The position numbers and the translations under genes were made by a program. A stretch of 64,000 nt of DNA from Condylostoma magnum (Eukaryota; Ciliophora; Heterotrichea; Heterotrichida; Condylostomatidae), in assembly GCA_920105805.1 (NCBI GenBank), contig CAKKTI010000008.1, forward strand, positions 1 through 64,000, written 5' to 3'. A model generated the notes under the pieces. It was not told where the DNA came from. It ran no database searches and saw only the letters and a list, made by a program, of their open reading frames with translations. Of this stretch, positions 13,472 to 24,354 are shown one piece after another (positions within the stretch are counted from its first letter, which is position 1; each line of letters opens with the position of its first letter).

Positions 13472-13592
13472 GGTGTAAGGGTGTAAGGGTGTAAGGGTGT
13501 AAGGGTGTAATAACACCCTAACACCCTAACACCCTAACACCCTAACACCCTTACACCCTTACACCCTAACACCCTTACACCCTTACACCCTT
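13472..13592. repeat. Inverted telomeric repeat array (head-to-head junction)
   Basis: The plus strand shows GGTGTAAG repeated about five times (13472-13510), then a switch at 13511 to ten CACCCTAA or CACCCTTA units (13513-13592). The G-rich strand therefore runs toward the junction from both sides, as when two chromosome ends are joined end to end. The unit matches the CCCTAACA telomeres of heterotrich ciliates (family knowledge). The left arm is homogeneous (TAAGGGTG only); the right arm mixes the A and T variants. It may be a real fusion or internal telomeric sequence, or two macronuclear molecules joined in assembly. Confidence 0.92.
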
Positions 13593-13599
13593 ATTGGAA

Positions 13600-14421
13600 A
13601 TGCATGATGAAAGAGAATTGAAAGCTGTATGTGAAGATGATATACCTAATTCGTAAGCAATTACCTGTTATTGATGGGAAGTAATTGAATCGGAAGTAGA
13701 TATCCGAATAAAGGGAAGACAACGTGGTTAAATGAACTAGATGGTTAATATAAAACTCATAGTATTAATAGATGAATTTTCAAAAGCTCATATACATTAT
13801 ACTAGACTTAATTAAATGTGTAATGGGACTTATCAATATCCAATCAAGTTTTCTGCACTAAAAAGACTCATTATTATATGTGGAAGCAAGCCAGTTGAAG
13901 AGATATATCCCAGGTCTTTGCAATATGTCCTGGCAAGATTCAATCAAGTTTGCTTAGATTAGGTAATTGATTAATTCTTAAAAAATGACTTAGCATATTG
14001 GGGATACATTAATAAGTTATATAATCACTAAAGTATTCAGTATATTAGGCTATTTAGATACCTTTCAATATAAAGATAATCGATTTGTAAACGTTCTAAA
14101 GCGCAATACTAGATCTTTAAGTTTAAATTTATCCTTTTAGGTGACATTAAGCTATCATTATTATTACCCGAAAGAAAGCAATAAATACCAATTAAATTGC
14201 ATGCTTTAGAATTTGACTACTACATTGGTGTATAGTGAATGTCCAATTAATTCAGACATATATAATATATGGTCTAATTTAAATGCAATACTTAAGCTAA
14301 TGGTTATATAGATATACTGTGGATTAATTATTGACACTTTAGAAATAATCCAATCTTGTTATAAAGAAAATTATATAAAGATTGCAAAACTACATATGTT
14401 AATAATTGTTGGTTATAATAA
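13600..14421 (+). CDS. Unknown protein abutting telomeric repeats, possibly 5'-truncated
   Basis: The frame begins MHDERELKAVCEDDIPNS, only eight bases after the telomeric array, and runs about 272 residues to TAA TAA at 14416. It looks coding: mixed polar and hydrophobic segments, Trp as both TGG and TGA, Gln as TAA/TAG. Features include FSALKRLIIICGSKPVEEIY and DYYIGVQWMSNQFRHIQ. I recognise no domain. No room exists for a promoter between the repeats and ATG, so the 5' end may have been lost at the telomere. Alternatively the start is downstream. Confidence 0.55.
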
Positions 14422-14651
14422 AGATTTAACAATATAATTTCATATAAACAATTACTGGATTACTATACTTAATAAATTAAAGAGGGATTGTTCTGAACAA
14501 TCCTCTTATATAGTGATACTTTAGACATAATTAATACATCTGTTAATTTTAATCTATACCATTAAAAAGTATTCCTATTTAACAAGTAAACAATTGATTA
14601 GCATTGTTATTAGTACACGAAATTAAATTGTAATTTATAATCATTTACTAA

Positions 14652-16795
14652 TCATCTAGATCAAACTTCCATACAATGCTGCCTTAATCTATCTTAAGTT
14701 ATTTCTAGCTTTTATAACAATGCATGTACGCTCTCAGCTTCTGGCATAAGTTTACTCAAATCAGCACTGCTTGCAGCACTTAAAAGATCGTCTAAATTTC
14801 TTAGAACAGGTTCAGCATCCTTGCTTACAGTTGAAAGTATTACTGAGTTATCTAATTCACTGTATCTTGTATTCTATCTAATAGGAGTTGTTATTGAACT
14901 GTTCCTACGTATAATATTTTGATAAGCCAGTGCATTTTATACTATTTTCGTTATTTTTTACTTTATATTAGCAGTAAGCTCTTATCCACTAGGTGCTAAA
15001 GTAATCAGAGCTTGTCCTTCTTATTCTTTCAGGTAAATTATTGTTATAATCATTTCAATTAATTTTTGTTTAGTTATACTACTATTATTTGCTTAAGTTC
15101 TATATACTTTTATGCTAGTTTTCAAGTTGTTTTTATTGCTCAAGGTTTCAAATGATTGTTTTAACTTTTACTCACATTTTAAATTCCTTATTGATACTTT
15201 TATACATTTTTTCCTACAAATTTGTTGGTTTATTAAGCTATTTAATCTGACTTTTCTTATAATGCGTATTAAATCTAACTGTGTTGTTATACCAGTTACT
15301 CATACTTTAAACTTATCTGAATTAATTATCCAGATTTTTGATATCTTTATTATACTATGAGCGCTTATTAGTTAATTATTCCAATATAGCTTCCTTTTCT
15401 AGTATCTAATCTGATAACTTTGACAAATTTTCATCAATACCAACCAATTTAACATTCTTTTGCCCCATTTCTTAATCCAATTGTAATAAAATACGGTCAT
15501 TTTAGACTTTAACTTAATTAATCCCTTTTAATTCATTTTATATCTGCAGTTTTTACGATTCTTAGTCTGTAATTTCTTACTTAACCAAAGCCGTAGTCTA
15601 AGCCTCATATTCTAATTATTTCTAACCTATTTAATGCTATAACTTATTTACTCTTCTAATTACTTAGCTTTCATCCTCCTTAATATCCTTTTAAATTGTA
15701 TTCTATTGATTATTCACTTACTTAACTAAATTTTCTTGGTGTATTTAATAACTCCTTTAACTTTTTAATTTTATTATTCAATTAAGTAATTTTATCTAGC
15801 TTGTTCTCTACATTTTAGGTTAGCTGATTATAATAACTTTCCTTAGTTAATTAGAAATATTTGCTCATCTTCTTTTAGAGTTTCCTAGTTCATAATACTT
15901 CTCAATACACAAATCGTCTAATTTATTAAGTTTATCGATTTTACTGAAATTTTAGGATAGATCTGCACTACTATGAGTAGGATAATTGTCACATTCTAAT
16001 TGATTTATTTACATTTCAACTTTTCGTTAGATATTTTATAGTAATGAGAGAGCTATAAGAATTATCATAAATCCCTATCCAAAATGGTTTATATTTCCCC
16101 TTATACAATGTTCATGCTTAAATTTTGTATTTCAAGCTCTAAGCTCATTCTTTACAACTTTTCATCTTATAAGTTAGAAACTTAAGTCATTTCTCTACTC
16201 TAAGGATAATACGTTGAATCTTAAGTATCATTTTACTTATCAGTTTTATTCAATCTATTACTAAGATAGTTCGCTTCATAAATACGTTATTAGGCTTGCA
16301 TTTCTAGTATTTAAGATTACTCACTGATCAAATTAATACAGATTTATTTAGATTTTCTAATAAACTTCCCATGAAATTATCTTAATAAAATTCAAAGGTT
16401 TCATCAGATATAATTTATCAAAAACTTTATATTTGTTGCATAGTTTCATTAAATTCCATCATCTATATTTTAAAACTAATTCAGATCACTTGGCCTATAC
16501 TCCTTTAAATTCTTCTAAAATCTCCATTATCATTTACCCTCTTCAACTAACTTCTTTTGTTAAGTTTTGGAATCATTGCCTTCGTTCTAAAGTTTCTTAT
16601 TAAACCTCAACTCCTTATTATTTCAATTTCTCAGCTTTTTCAGATTTTTACCATCCACAATTCATTTTTAGCTTCCCCAGGATTAGCTGCTTGCATAAAA
16701 ATCGTCAGGTGCTAAATTTTTACCTAGAAGACTATTATTATCGATAACAGGTGAACTGAAGCCGGCATTGCTTTTACAGGGCTGAAATTATCCAT
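14652..16795 (-). CDS. Coiled-coil protein gene with several mini-introns
   Basis: Coding stretches rich in Lys, Glu and Gln heptads lie in all three frames, joined by short GT-AG introns. Likely introns on the minus strand are GTAAGTGAATAATCAATAG (19 nt, near 15715), GTAAATAAATCAATTAG (17 nt, near 16000) and GTATTAATTTGATCAGTGAG (20 nt, near 16340). Two further junctions remain ambiguous. Segments after joining include LLENLNKSQSQILEM, LRNLDDLLSAASSADLSK and KLKELLNTPRKFSQN. The start is taken at 16795 (MDNFSP); the end is at TGA 14652-14663. No named family recognised; a structural or cytoskeletal role is only a guess. An alternative is a decaying gene, but the repeated clean intron fits argue against it. 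Confidence 0.55.
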
Positions 16796-17089
16796 TTTGT
16801 ATTATGTTAATTTTGTGTATAATGTGCAGAAGAGTTTATTACTGTTTTTGTTTAGTATTTATGTTAAAGATACTGTAGGTGTAATATAAGAAGTTGCACT
16901 GCTAAAGTAAATATTGATGATGCTAGATAATATATGCAAGATTTAGTGAAAATATAGTTTATATTTCTATAGTGAAGGTTAATTTGCCCTAGATAATAAG
17001 AAATTAAAGCATTTTGATTGTAGAAAACCAATTAAATCTTTGAACTGACCTTAATTTTCCCGCTTAGCTACTAACCTTGGGGTGTTAAA
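16796..17089. other. Intergenic region between divergent coiled-coil and cyclin-like genes
   Basis: AT-rich, about 290 bp, upstream of both flanking genes. No convincing ATG for the cyclin-like gene was found here, so its first exon may also lie in this stretch. No other feature seen. Confidence 0.3.
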
Positions 17090-17799
17090 AATAATTCCAA
17101 CTTCTCAATATTCAATTAAAGCTTTAAATAAAGACATATCTTATACTACAAAACTCTATTAAAACACTTAACAACTAGTAATAATAGATAAACTGGAAAA
17201 ACTTGAAATAGAATAATTAAACAGTGCAAGAGACGGGATGATGGAAGAATAGGGATGTCTTGACAAGGCTCTTTAATTCATATCTGACCATCCCTCTCCG
17301 ACTCTCGCAATCCTCTATAGCCACTGCTAATATATATTACCATAAAGTAGCTTGAGCTTAGTTCTCTTTCTAAATATCATGTCGAGTATACAACAATGTA
17401 CTAATGGCAGCCACATGCGTTTTCTGGCATGTAAATAATGCGAGTAATTAAGACATGTTTGCAAGGAGTACTATATTTTAGATATGTAGCTGAAACAGTC
17501 GATAAACCCAGATTTTTAATTTCCTCCTGTCTCTTAAGCAATTATCAGGTCTTTTAAAAGCAGAATAGTCTAATATGAATTCTGGCTTCTTGATGTGTTG
17601 TTATACAATACTGAGGCTTTACTTCCGTATTGATATATTGAGCATATTGTTGGTGAAATGAGTAATTAAGACAATTGGCTTGCGCCTTTGCTAGTGGTTC
17701 TTTTAAAACTTAATTGTATATAGCTAAGTCACCTGAGAATGTGGCTATGGCTTGTGTGTGACTGGCCAGTAGTTACCTAAATGTTGAAAATATATACGA
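17090..17799 (+). CDS. Cyclin-like gene (transcriptional cyclin L/C type), frames interrupted
   Basis: Two cyclin boxes are recognisable. Box 1: IEQLNSARDGMMEEQ (compare the TPSMSDG region of cyclin L), then IATANIYYHKVA and VLMAATCVFWH. Box 2: RIVQYEFWLLDVLLY, YIEHI, then FKTQLYIAKSPENVAMACV. These match cyclin L/C helices in order. The pieces lie in different frames. Two junctions fit 14-nt introns (GTAAATAATGCGAG near 17431 and GTTGGTGAAATGAG near 17659); both are followed by TAATTAAGACA. One shift near 17265 has no intron candidate, so the gene may be decaying. The last helices of box 2 are missing: the frame passes straight into WD40 blades. Confidence 0.55.
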
Positions 17800-18646
17800 T
17801 ATAAAAGTAAAAAAGAATAATAGTTTGATTGTATCAGTAAGTGATAAAATACAACTTTTAGATTGATAAACTCGTCAAATTGATGAAATACCAACAGATG
17901 GTTTGTACTCAATCTCCTCAGTTTGTGTTAGTAAACACAATGATTTTATTATCACTGGAAGTTATGATAAAACAATCAAATTATGGGATTTATAAGACAG
18001 AGGTAATAACAGAATTATAGGAACACATCAAGACAGGATTTTATCCATTAGTTTATCAAAAGATGAACATTTTGTTATATCCGGATGCTATGATGGAATA
18101 ATAGGATTTTGAGATTTAAACGATTCATCTAAAAACAGTATTTTCGGATGACATGAATGAGCAATAAACTCAGTGTGTATCTCAAATAATTCATAGTTTA
18201 TTATATCTGCCAGTATGGATAATACAATTTGGTATTGAGATTTGCAAAGTTGATATAAAAATGAGTAAATAGGAATGCATGAAAGCTGAATAAATCAAGT
18301 TTGTATCTCAAAGAATGATCAGTACGTTGTATCCGGAGGAGCTGATTGTTAAGTGCGATTATGGGACTTGCTCAAATCAAGAAAAAGTAGGGTAATTGGA
18401 AAGCATAAGTCAACTGTAATTTCAGTTTGTATTGCTAAAAGTTAACGTTTTGTTATATCTGGAGGATTTGATTGTGTTATAAGATATTGAGGGTTACTAG
18501 ATCCCTTTTATAATCAAACAATTATAAGTACTGCGTTTCCTACTTATTCGTTATCTATTACAAATTGTGAAAAATTTGTGATTTCTGGAGAGGGGGGCTA
18601 TATATAGGATCTAGGATATTATAAAGTAAGAATATGGAGAATCTAG
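17800..18646 (+). CDS. WD40 propeller (paralog E), in frame with the cyclin-like region
   Basis: About 280 residues forming six to seven blades: LIVSVSDKIQLLDWQ, then VCVSKHNDFIITGSYDKT, ILSISLSKDEHFVISGC, VCISNNSQFIISASMDN, VCISKNDQYVVSGGADC and VCIAKSQRFVISGGFDC. The end, VRIWRI then TAG at 18644, matches the other WD40 paralogs. It lacks their MENC-type N-terminal domain and its blades are more diverged. The upstream frame is open into the cyclin second box, so a cyclin-WD40 fusion is possible. If separate, the ATG at 17747 would be the nearest start. Confidence 0.7.
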
Positions 18647-18789
18647 TTGCTATTAGTAATTATTTATAGTTTAATGTAGTATATTTGATGTAGGATAGAA
18701 ATAATCTATAGATTAAAACTAATAGTTCAGTAGATAAGCTAAATGTTAATATTTTCTTGCTATTTATACTCTTTACTATAATAAATAAA

Positions 18790-21700
18790 ATGAAAATTTT
18801 ATTCCTTTTGGCCTTTGTCAATTCTTAGGACAATGTGTACCTTGTTGGGTAACTCAATCCAATATTTGTCAATCAAGATATAGCAAAGGATTTCTCTTAA
18901 CTAAGGTTTACAAATTTAGATCTGCTTTAAGGAAATCTTCTTAAACAAACTTTCATGATTTCATTTTGAGCATATCATGACAGTCGAACTTGCTACTTAG
19001 AAATATAAAAAAACATGTTTGGAACGTATCATGTACATGAAAGTCAAATATACTTTAGAGATTATTGAACATCTAGAAGATTCAACTATAATCTTTAAAT
19101 AGATTTTGCTAGATAATGGTCTTTTATATCTATTTCTTTTCACCTAAAATTCCTTTACTTTTGCGCGTATTTTGGAGCAAATTCTTCGTGCCTTTAGTTA
19201 AATGCTGACAAAAATCACCCTAACTTTTAGGATGCTATACTGACTATTAAACCATGAAATAATTCCTATGAAATCCTAGATTTTACGATTTCCAATGGTT
19301 ATGGAATATAAAGTAAGGCTGAGTTTGCATAGCTACTAACCTAAAGATTAGATTGCTCTGGATTATTAGTTTATACTCCTAGATGTGCTAACTATAGAAG
19401 CTTATTCACAAATTCTATTAAATCCGATGATTAAAGTCTTTATGGAGTTGAGAATAACTTATTGGATAACCTTTTTCTGAATAATGAGGGCTCGTTGTTT
19501 GTTAAACAGGAATTTTTTATTTCTGTAATTTTATTCCCTACGCTTGAAGGGACACACGAGGTTTTTGAGTTGGTGAATACCAGTTAAGATATTATAAGAC
19601 TAGATTATGATAAGACAAATAGCAAGATCCATATAGCTGTGAATGAATGTGCTTATGATGTTCAAATTATTTAATCTAGCCAATTTATACTAGGCTTTGG
19701 CTATAAGAATAACATGATTTATGTAAAAGGTGACTCTAGTATTTATGATTATGATGTCTCAGCTTGTATTAATTTGGAATCTAATTGAATTAAATCTATG
19801 AAAATACTTTGACTAGGGTAAAGAATGACTGATTTGATAGCCTATAATAATATTCCATCATTTGACTATATTCTAGAAAGATATAACAACTTCACTTAAA
19901 ACTAAATCTAAAATGGAAACTTATCAAGTGATTTGACTATTTAATGCAATGATGGTTTTTACTTAAAATATGGAATTTGCTTTAGCTGCAGTAAAAGATG
20001 TTTAACATGCTATGGACCTCTTCACTCAAATTGCATAACATGTAAAGATGATTATATGTTTCACCAGTACACAGACTCATGTTATAAAAGATGCCCATGG
20101 TAGACTTATCCCAATGCTTAATCTTTATGCGTTGGAGATGATTAGGAATTAAAACTTGATTTTAACGTTTAAGAAATAGATTATACTGGAAAAAGTAAAG
20201 GCTAGGAATAAGAAATTATTTATGGACTTGGAATTAAATTAGATTTTAATGAAATAGTAAGCATTGTAGATCAAAATAATTAACCACCTGCATTACCCTA
20301 CGATTTTTGTATATCATTTGTAATTAGGGATTAAGATTAAAAATTCTCCTTTAAATTAATGCAAAACTAAAAAGAAAAGATAATTTTGATTATAAGAGAT
20401 AAGATCTACTTTTAAGCTGTTTAGGAAGATTATCCAAATGAGCTATTTGAGGTAGAAAAGACTTAAACTAATAGCACATTATACTAGTATTCAATCTGCT
20501 ATATATACAGTCAGAGAAAGCTTTAGCTTAAAAAAGACAACTAAATGCTTATTGATAACTACGCTTAATTAGATTTCGACGATAACTTTGAACTTAGTCA
20601 CAATTTTGAGAATTTAGGTATAAATGATGCAGCATATCTAGCAAAAGTGTATTATTAATCTCCATTTGATGATACCTAGATAAGTATGACCTAAGAAAAC
20701 TGTATTCAATGCATGGACTGTAATATTTATGAATCTTAATGCTAGCCTATATGCGGCCAAGCTTAAGACTCATGTGAGAACTGTCTTTTAACATAAGATT
20801 TATGTTATGAGTATAATTGCAGTATAATAGAATGGTTTTCGAGTAGTTGAGTAATATAATGAGATACAATTCCAGAATTCGTATAGGAGCTAATACTGGA
20901 TTAATGTGATTAGATATGCGGAGATGGAGTGAATATGGGGAGACATGGATGCGATGATGGCAACTTAGTTGATGGAGACGGATGCAATAAAAGTTGTATG
21001 ATAGAAGAAAATGCTGTATGTGAAACAGAGTTATATAAAAGATCTGTATGCTTCACTAAATATTATTAGTAGCCTGAAGTTGAATTAAAGTAGTAAACAG
21101 ATAGCTTATATGAGTTTTAAATGAAATTATCTACTGGAATAGACAAAGACATTGATCTAAATAAATATATCTAAATAGAAACTGAAGTAGATGGGTTATA
21201 AATGTATATTGATACCTATCCTGATGTTATTAATATACAGTTTTAAATAGATACGATTTATGATGTAGTTGTTCGGTTTAAGATAGATTATAATCCTTTG
21301 GATTCTGAAGATACATAAGGGTAATTCACTAGTCCTTTCACTATATTTTCTAATTGTATTCAATAAAATACTTAATGCATTGAGTGTAAAAGGGACTTTA
21401 CTCTAAATAAAGGTAAATGTGAGTGCTTGGGGAATATAATTCAAACTGCTGCTGATAATTGTACTCTTTGCTTAGAAAACTACATAGCAGATAGTAACAG
21501 TTGTGAATGCCCAAATGGATATTATATTGATTCAGAATTAAATTGTAAGAAGTGTTTGAGTAATTGTACCGAATGTTAACAAATACAAGATGAAATACAA
21601 TGTCTAGTATGTGCAAACAACTTTATTATAATTGACTAAAAGTGTATAGGATGCTTTGAAATACAAGGATATGGAAAAGACTGATTGATATAATTAAAAG

Positions 21701-24255
21701 ATTTAGACAAATCTATTGTCTAATAGCTGTAATCGATTTGTGTAGAATATTGTGGAGATGGTTTACTTCTGGGCTAAAATGAGTGTGATGATGGTAACTA
21801 AATAAGTGGAGATGGTTGTAATAACAATTGCTAATTTGAAATAGGGTTTCTATGCAATGAACAGGGCTGTTCTAATTAAAAATTAACAGCTGATTTAAAG
21901 TATAAAGATCTTATAAATGGTGTTTATTATTTAGAGGTTAAATTTAGTTAAGAGGTATATGCTGTAAAGGATATTGATTGAACTATAAGCATAAAGGATA
22001 TATCCTATGACTATGAATACGAATATGACATAGGACTAGTTGATAAGATAGTAATAAAAGTAACACCACATGCTTTCGTTCAGTTAAATACTCCTATTGA
22101 GATTTAAATGAACACCAGGCTCAAAGACGAATATGGGTTTGAAAGTCCAGAAAAGCTAACAACAAAACTATAAGATTAATTTATACCTGAAATGAATGAA
22201 TCAATTAAAAGTGTGTCTGAAAACTCCTAACGGGGTGTTGGAGCTTCAATTTGTTTATCATGGATTATCCAAATATTTGGCGCAGGAGGGTAAATTGAAG
22301 TGTTATGGAAAAGTGTTGAAGCTATGCAGTATGCTTATGTTTTTCTCTTTATTAATATAGAATACACAGATGAACTAAGCAGTTATATGAGGTCTTAAAG
22401 CTTTTCTAATTTTGAGTTTATCCCAGATTTTTTAACTTCCCAATTAGAGTTTTTAGAGAATAAGTATATGTACGGAAAGTTCTCTTAAGAGGAAATAGGA
22501 AGTAATATAATACTAAACTCATGGAGATTTTTAATGATATTCATTGTTTTTATAGCAGGCTTTATTGTAACTCTTACATTATAAAAGTTTAAAGATACTA
22601 AAATAATAGGAAAAGTTTATACTATGTTCCGTTATAAAGCTTTTATTTAGATATTTAAAACTGGAAGCTTACCTATTTTACTGTCTGTTTTTCTACAATT
22701 TAAAGATATGGAATATTAGAATGGATGAGCCTTTGTTTAGTATGGTATTTTATCTTTTTATATTATGATGCTTTTAACATTTGTACTGGTAATTATAAGT
22801 AAAATAATCCTAGTTAAAAGAGATTTGTTATAAGATGAATAATATATAAGTAGATTTGGTGAATATTATACAATGTTAAGCTCAAATAATAAATTTTAAG
22901 CAGGCTTTTAATTACTATCTCTAATTAAAAAGATTACTTTTGCATGTACTCTCGTAGTACTATAACATAATCCCCAGCTTTAATTAAAGATATTATTCAT
23001 TACTTAGTTAGCATTTATTATCTTGATATATATAATCAAGCCCTATAAAAAGATTAATTTAGGAAACAGACTTAATCTATTTTGTGAAGGAATAGTACTT
23101 TTAATTATTATTGCATGCTATGTATTATCATATAATAAGTTAGAGTTAAAGTATAAAGAATTTATTTGCAATTTTATAATGATAGGACTTTTTACTACTA
23201 TATTCTCTTAAATTTTAGGGTTTTATATACAGGGAATTGTTGATTTGATTAATTATTTAAAGATGAAGTGTAAGAAATAACAAAATTAGAATTAAGCGTC
23301 TACTGATAATGTTATTAATATAAATGTATCATCAATATAAGGTGTACAATATGCGCCTAATGTTTTCAAGCGATATTACTCAAGAGGTTATTATAAAAAG
23401 TAGTAAAAATTAGTTTTCTTCATTGTTGATATATTAGATAGATAACCTGAAGTTGATATAGGATTAAATGAAAGGTTTAATCTAAATCTGTCAATTCACT
23501 TTTCTATATCTGTAATAAAAAGCTTTAAAATTCAGTTTACATTACATTTTAAGCAATATTTAATAAAATCAATCATTATAGTAGTAGTAAAAAATCTCTT
23601 CTAGCTTAGAATGCACTATTTTTATTATGTAGATTAATCATACTTTTACTACTATGAAAAAATACATCTTAGTTATAATTATATATTGTATACCTTCTTT
23701 TACTACTTTAATATATTATTGAGCTATTTATTTTAGTATCGTTATAGATTACAGCTTAAATATAATTTGTCATAGTATCCAAAATCATAAAAAGTTTATA
23801 TATAGTTTTCTGAGTAGATTTATAAGAAACAAATAGGGTACAGGAATTTATCATAAGGTGTTAAATTGATAGAAAGATTATTCACTAAATTTTAGAGTAT
23901 TTTATGCTATTTTTCTGTGAATTTAAAATAAGCATAAATATATATAGTATAATAACTTAAAATAATTTATTGATATCTATTGTCAGATGCAAATTAATAA
24001 AGTATTATTTACTACTAATAAAAGTAAATTTAGGAGGTATTTTAGTAAAAGAACAATAATATCACTCCTATCAATTTGATAAACAGCTATTTAGACCAAA
24101 TACTGCAAGAAATAGTGAAATTTTAGATTGAATTTAATAATAACAGTAGGACATTTGTTATAATTTATTGAATTAATCTATTTATTATTGAACTACCTAA
24201 TATTTATAAGAATCAGAACTTTATTAAAGGTAAAAGTCATTATAATATGAGTTAG
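18790..24255 (+). CDS. Giant receptor-like membrane protein with Cys-rich and DUF4215-type repeats
   Basis: The 1,821-residue protein starts with a signal peptide, MKILFLLAFVNSQ. An extracellular region of about 1,150 residues contains Cys-rich blocks (CFSCSKRCLTCYGPLHSNC). It also has two copies of the CGDG...CDDGN...GDGCN motif near residues 715 and 990, typical of DUF4215/Myxococcus Cys-rich repeats. From residue 1240 there are about eight transmembrane helices (e.g. FLMIFIVFIAGFIVTLTL), then a long basic tail. Start and proposed TAG stop (24253) are in one frame with no intron. A TAA TAA at about 23995 is an earlier possible stop. It resembles the gene at 1-6496 in plan but is not a close copy. 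Adhesion or sensing at the cell surface is inferred. Confidence 0.83.
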
Positions 24256-24354
24256 ACTCGCATGTATATAATATTAAAAAGTAATCATACTAAACTAATA
24301 ATTCATACGATCATCAAACCTCATTGTTTCTACGATAGGATGCGAGGATTCCAA

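Noticed and set aside
17225-17308. Imperfect hairpin (GCAAGAGACGGGATG against CATCCC..CTCTCGC) as a possible structured RNA
   Set aside because: It lies inside the cyclin-like coding region (SARDGMMEEQ to LSQSSIATANIYYHKVA), so the complementarity is most likely incidental.
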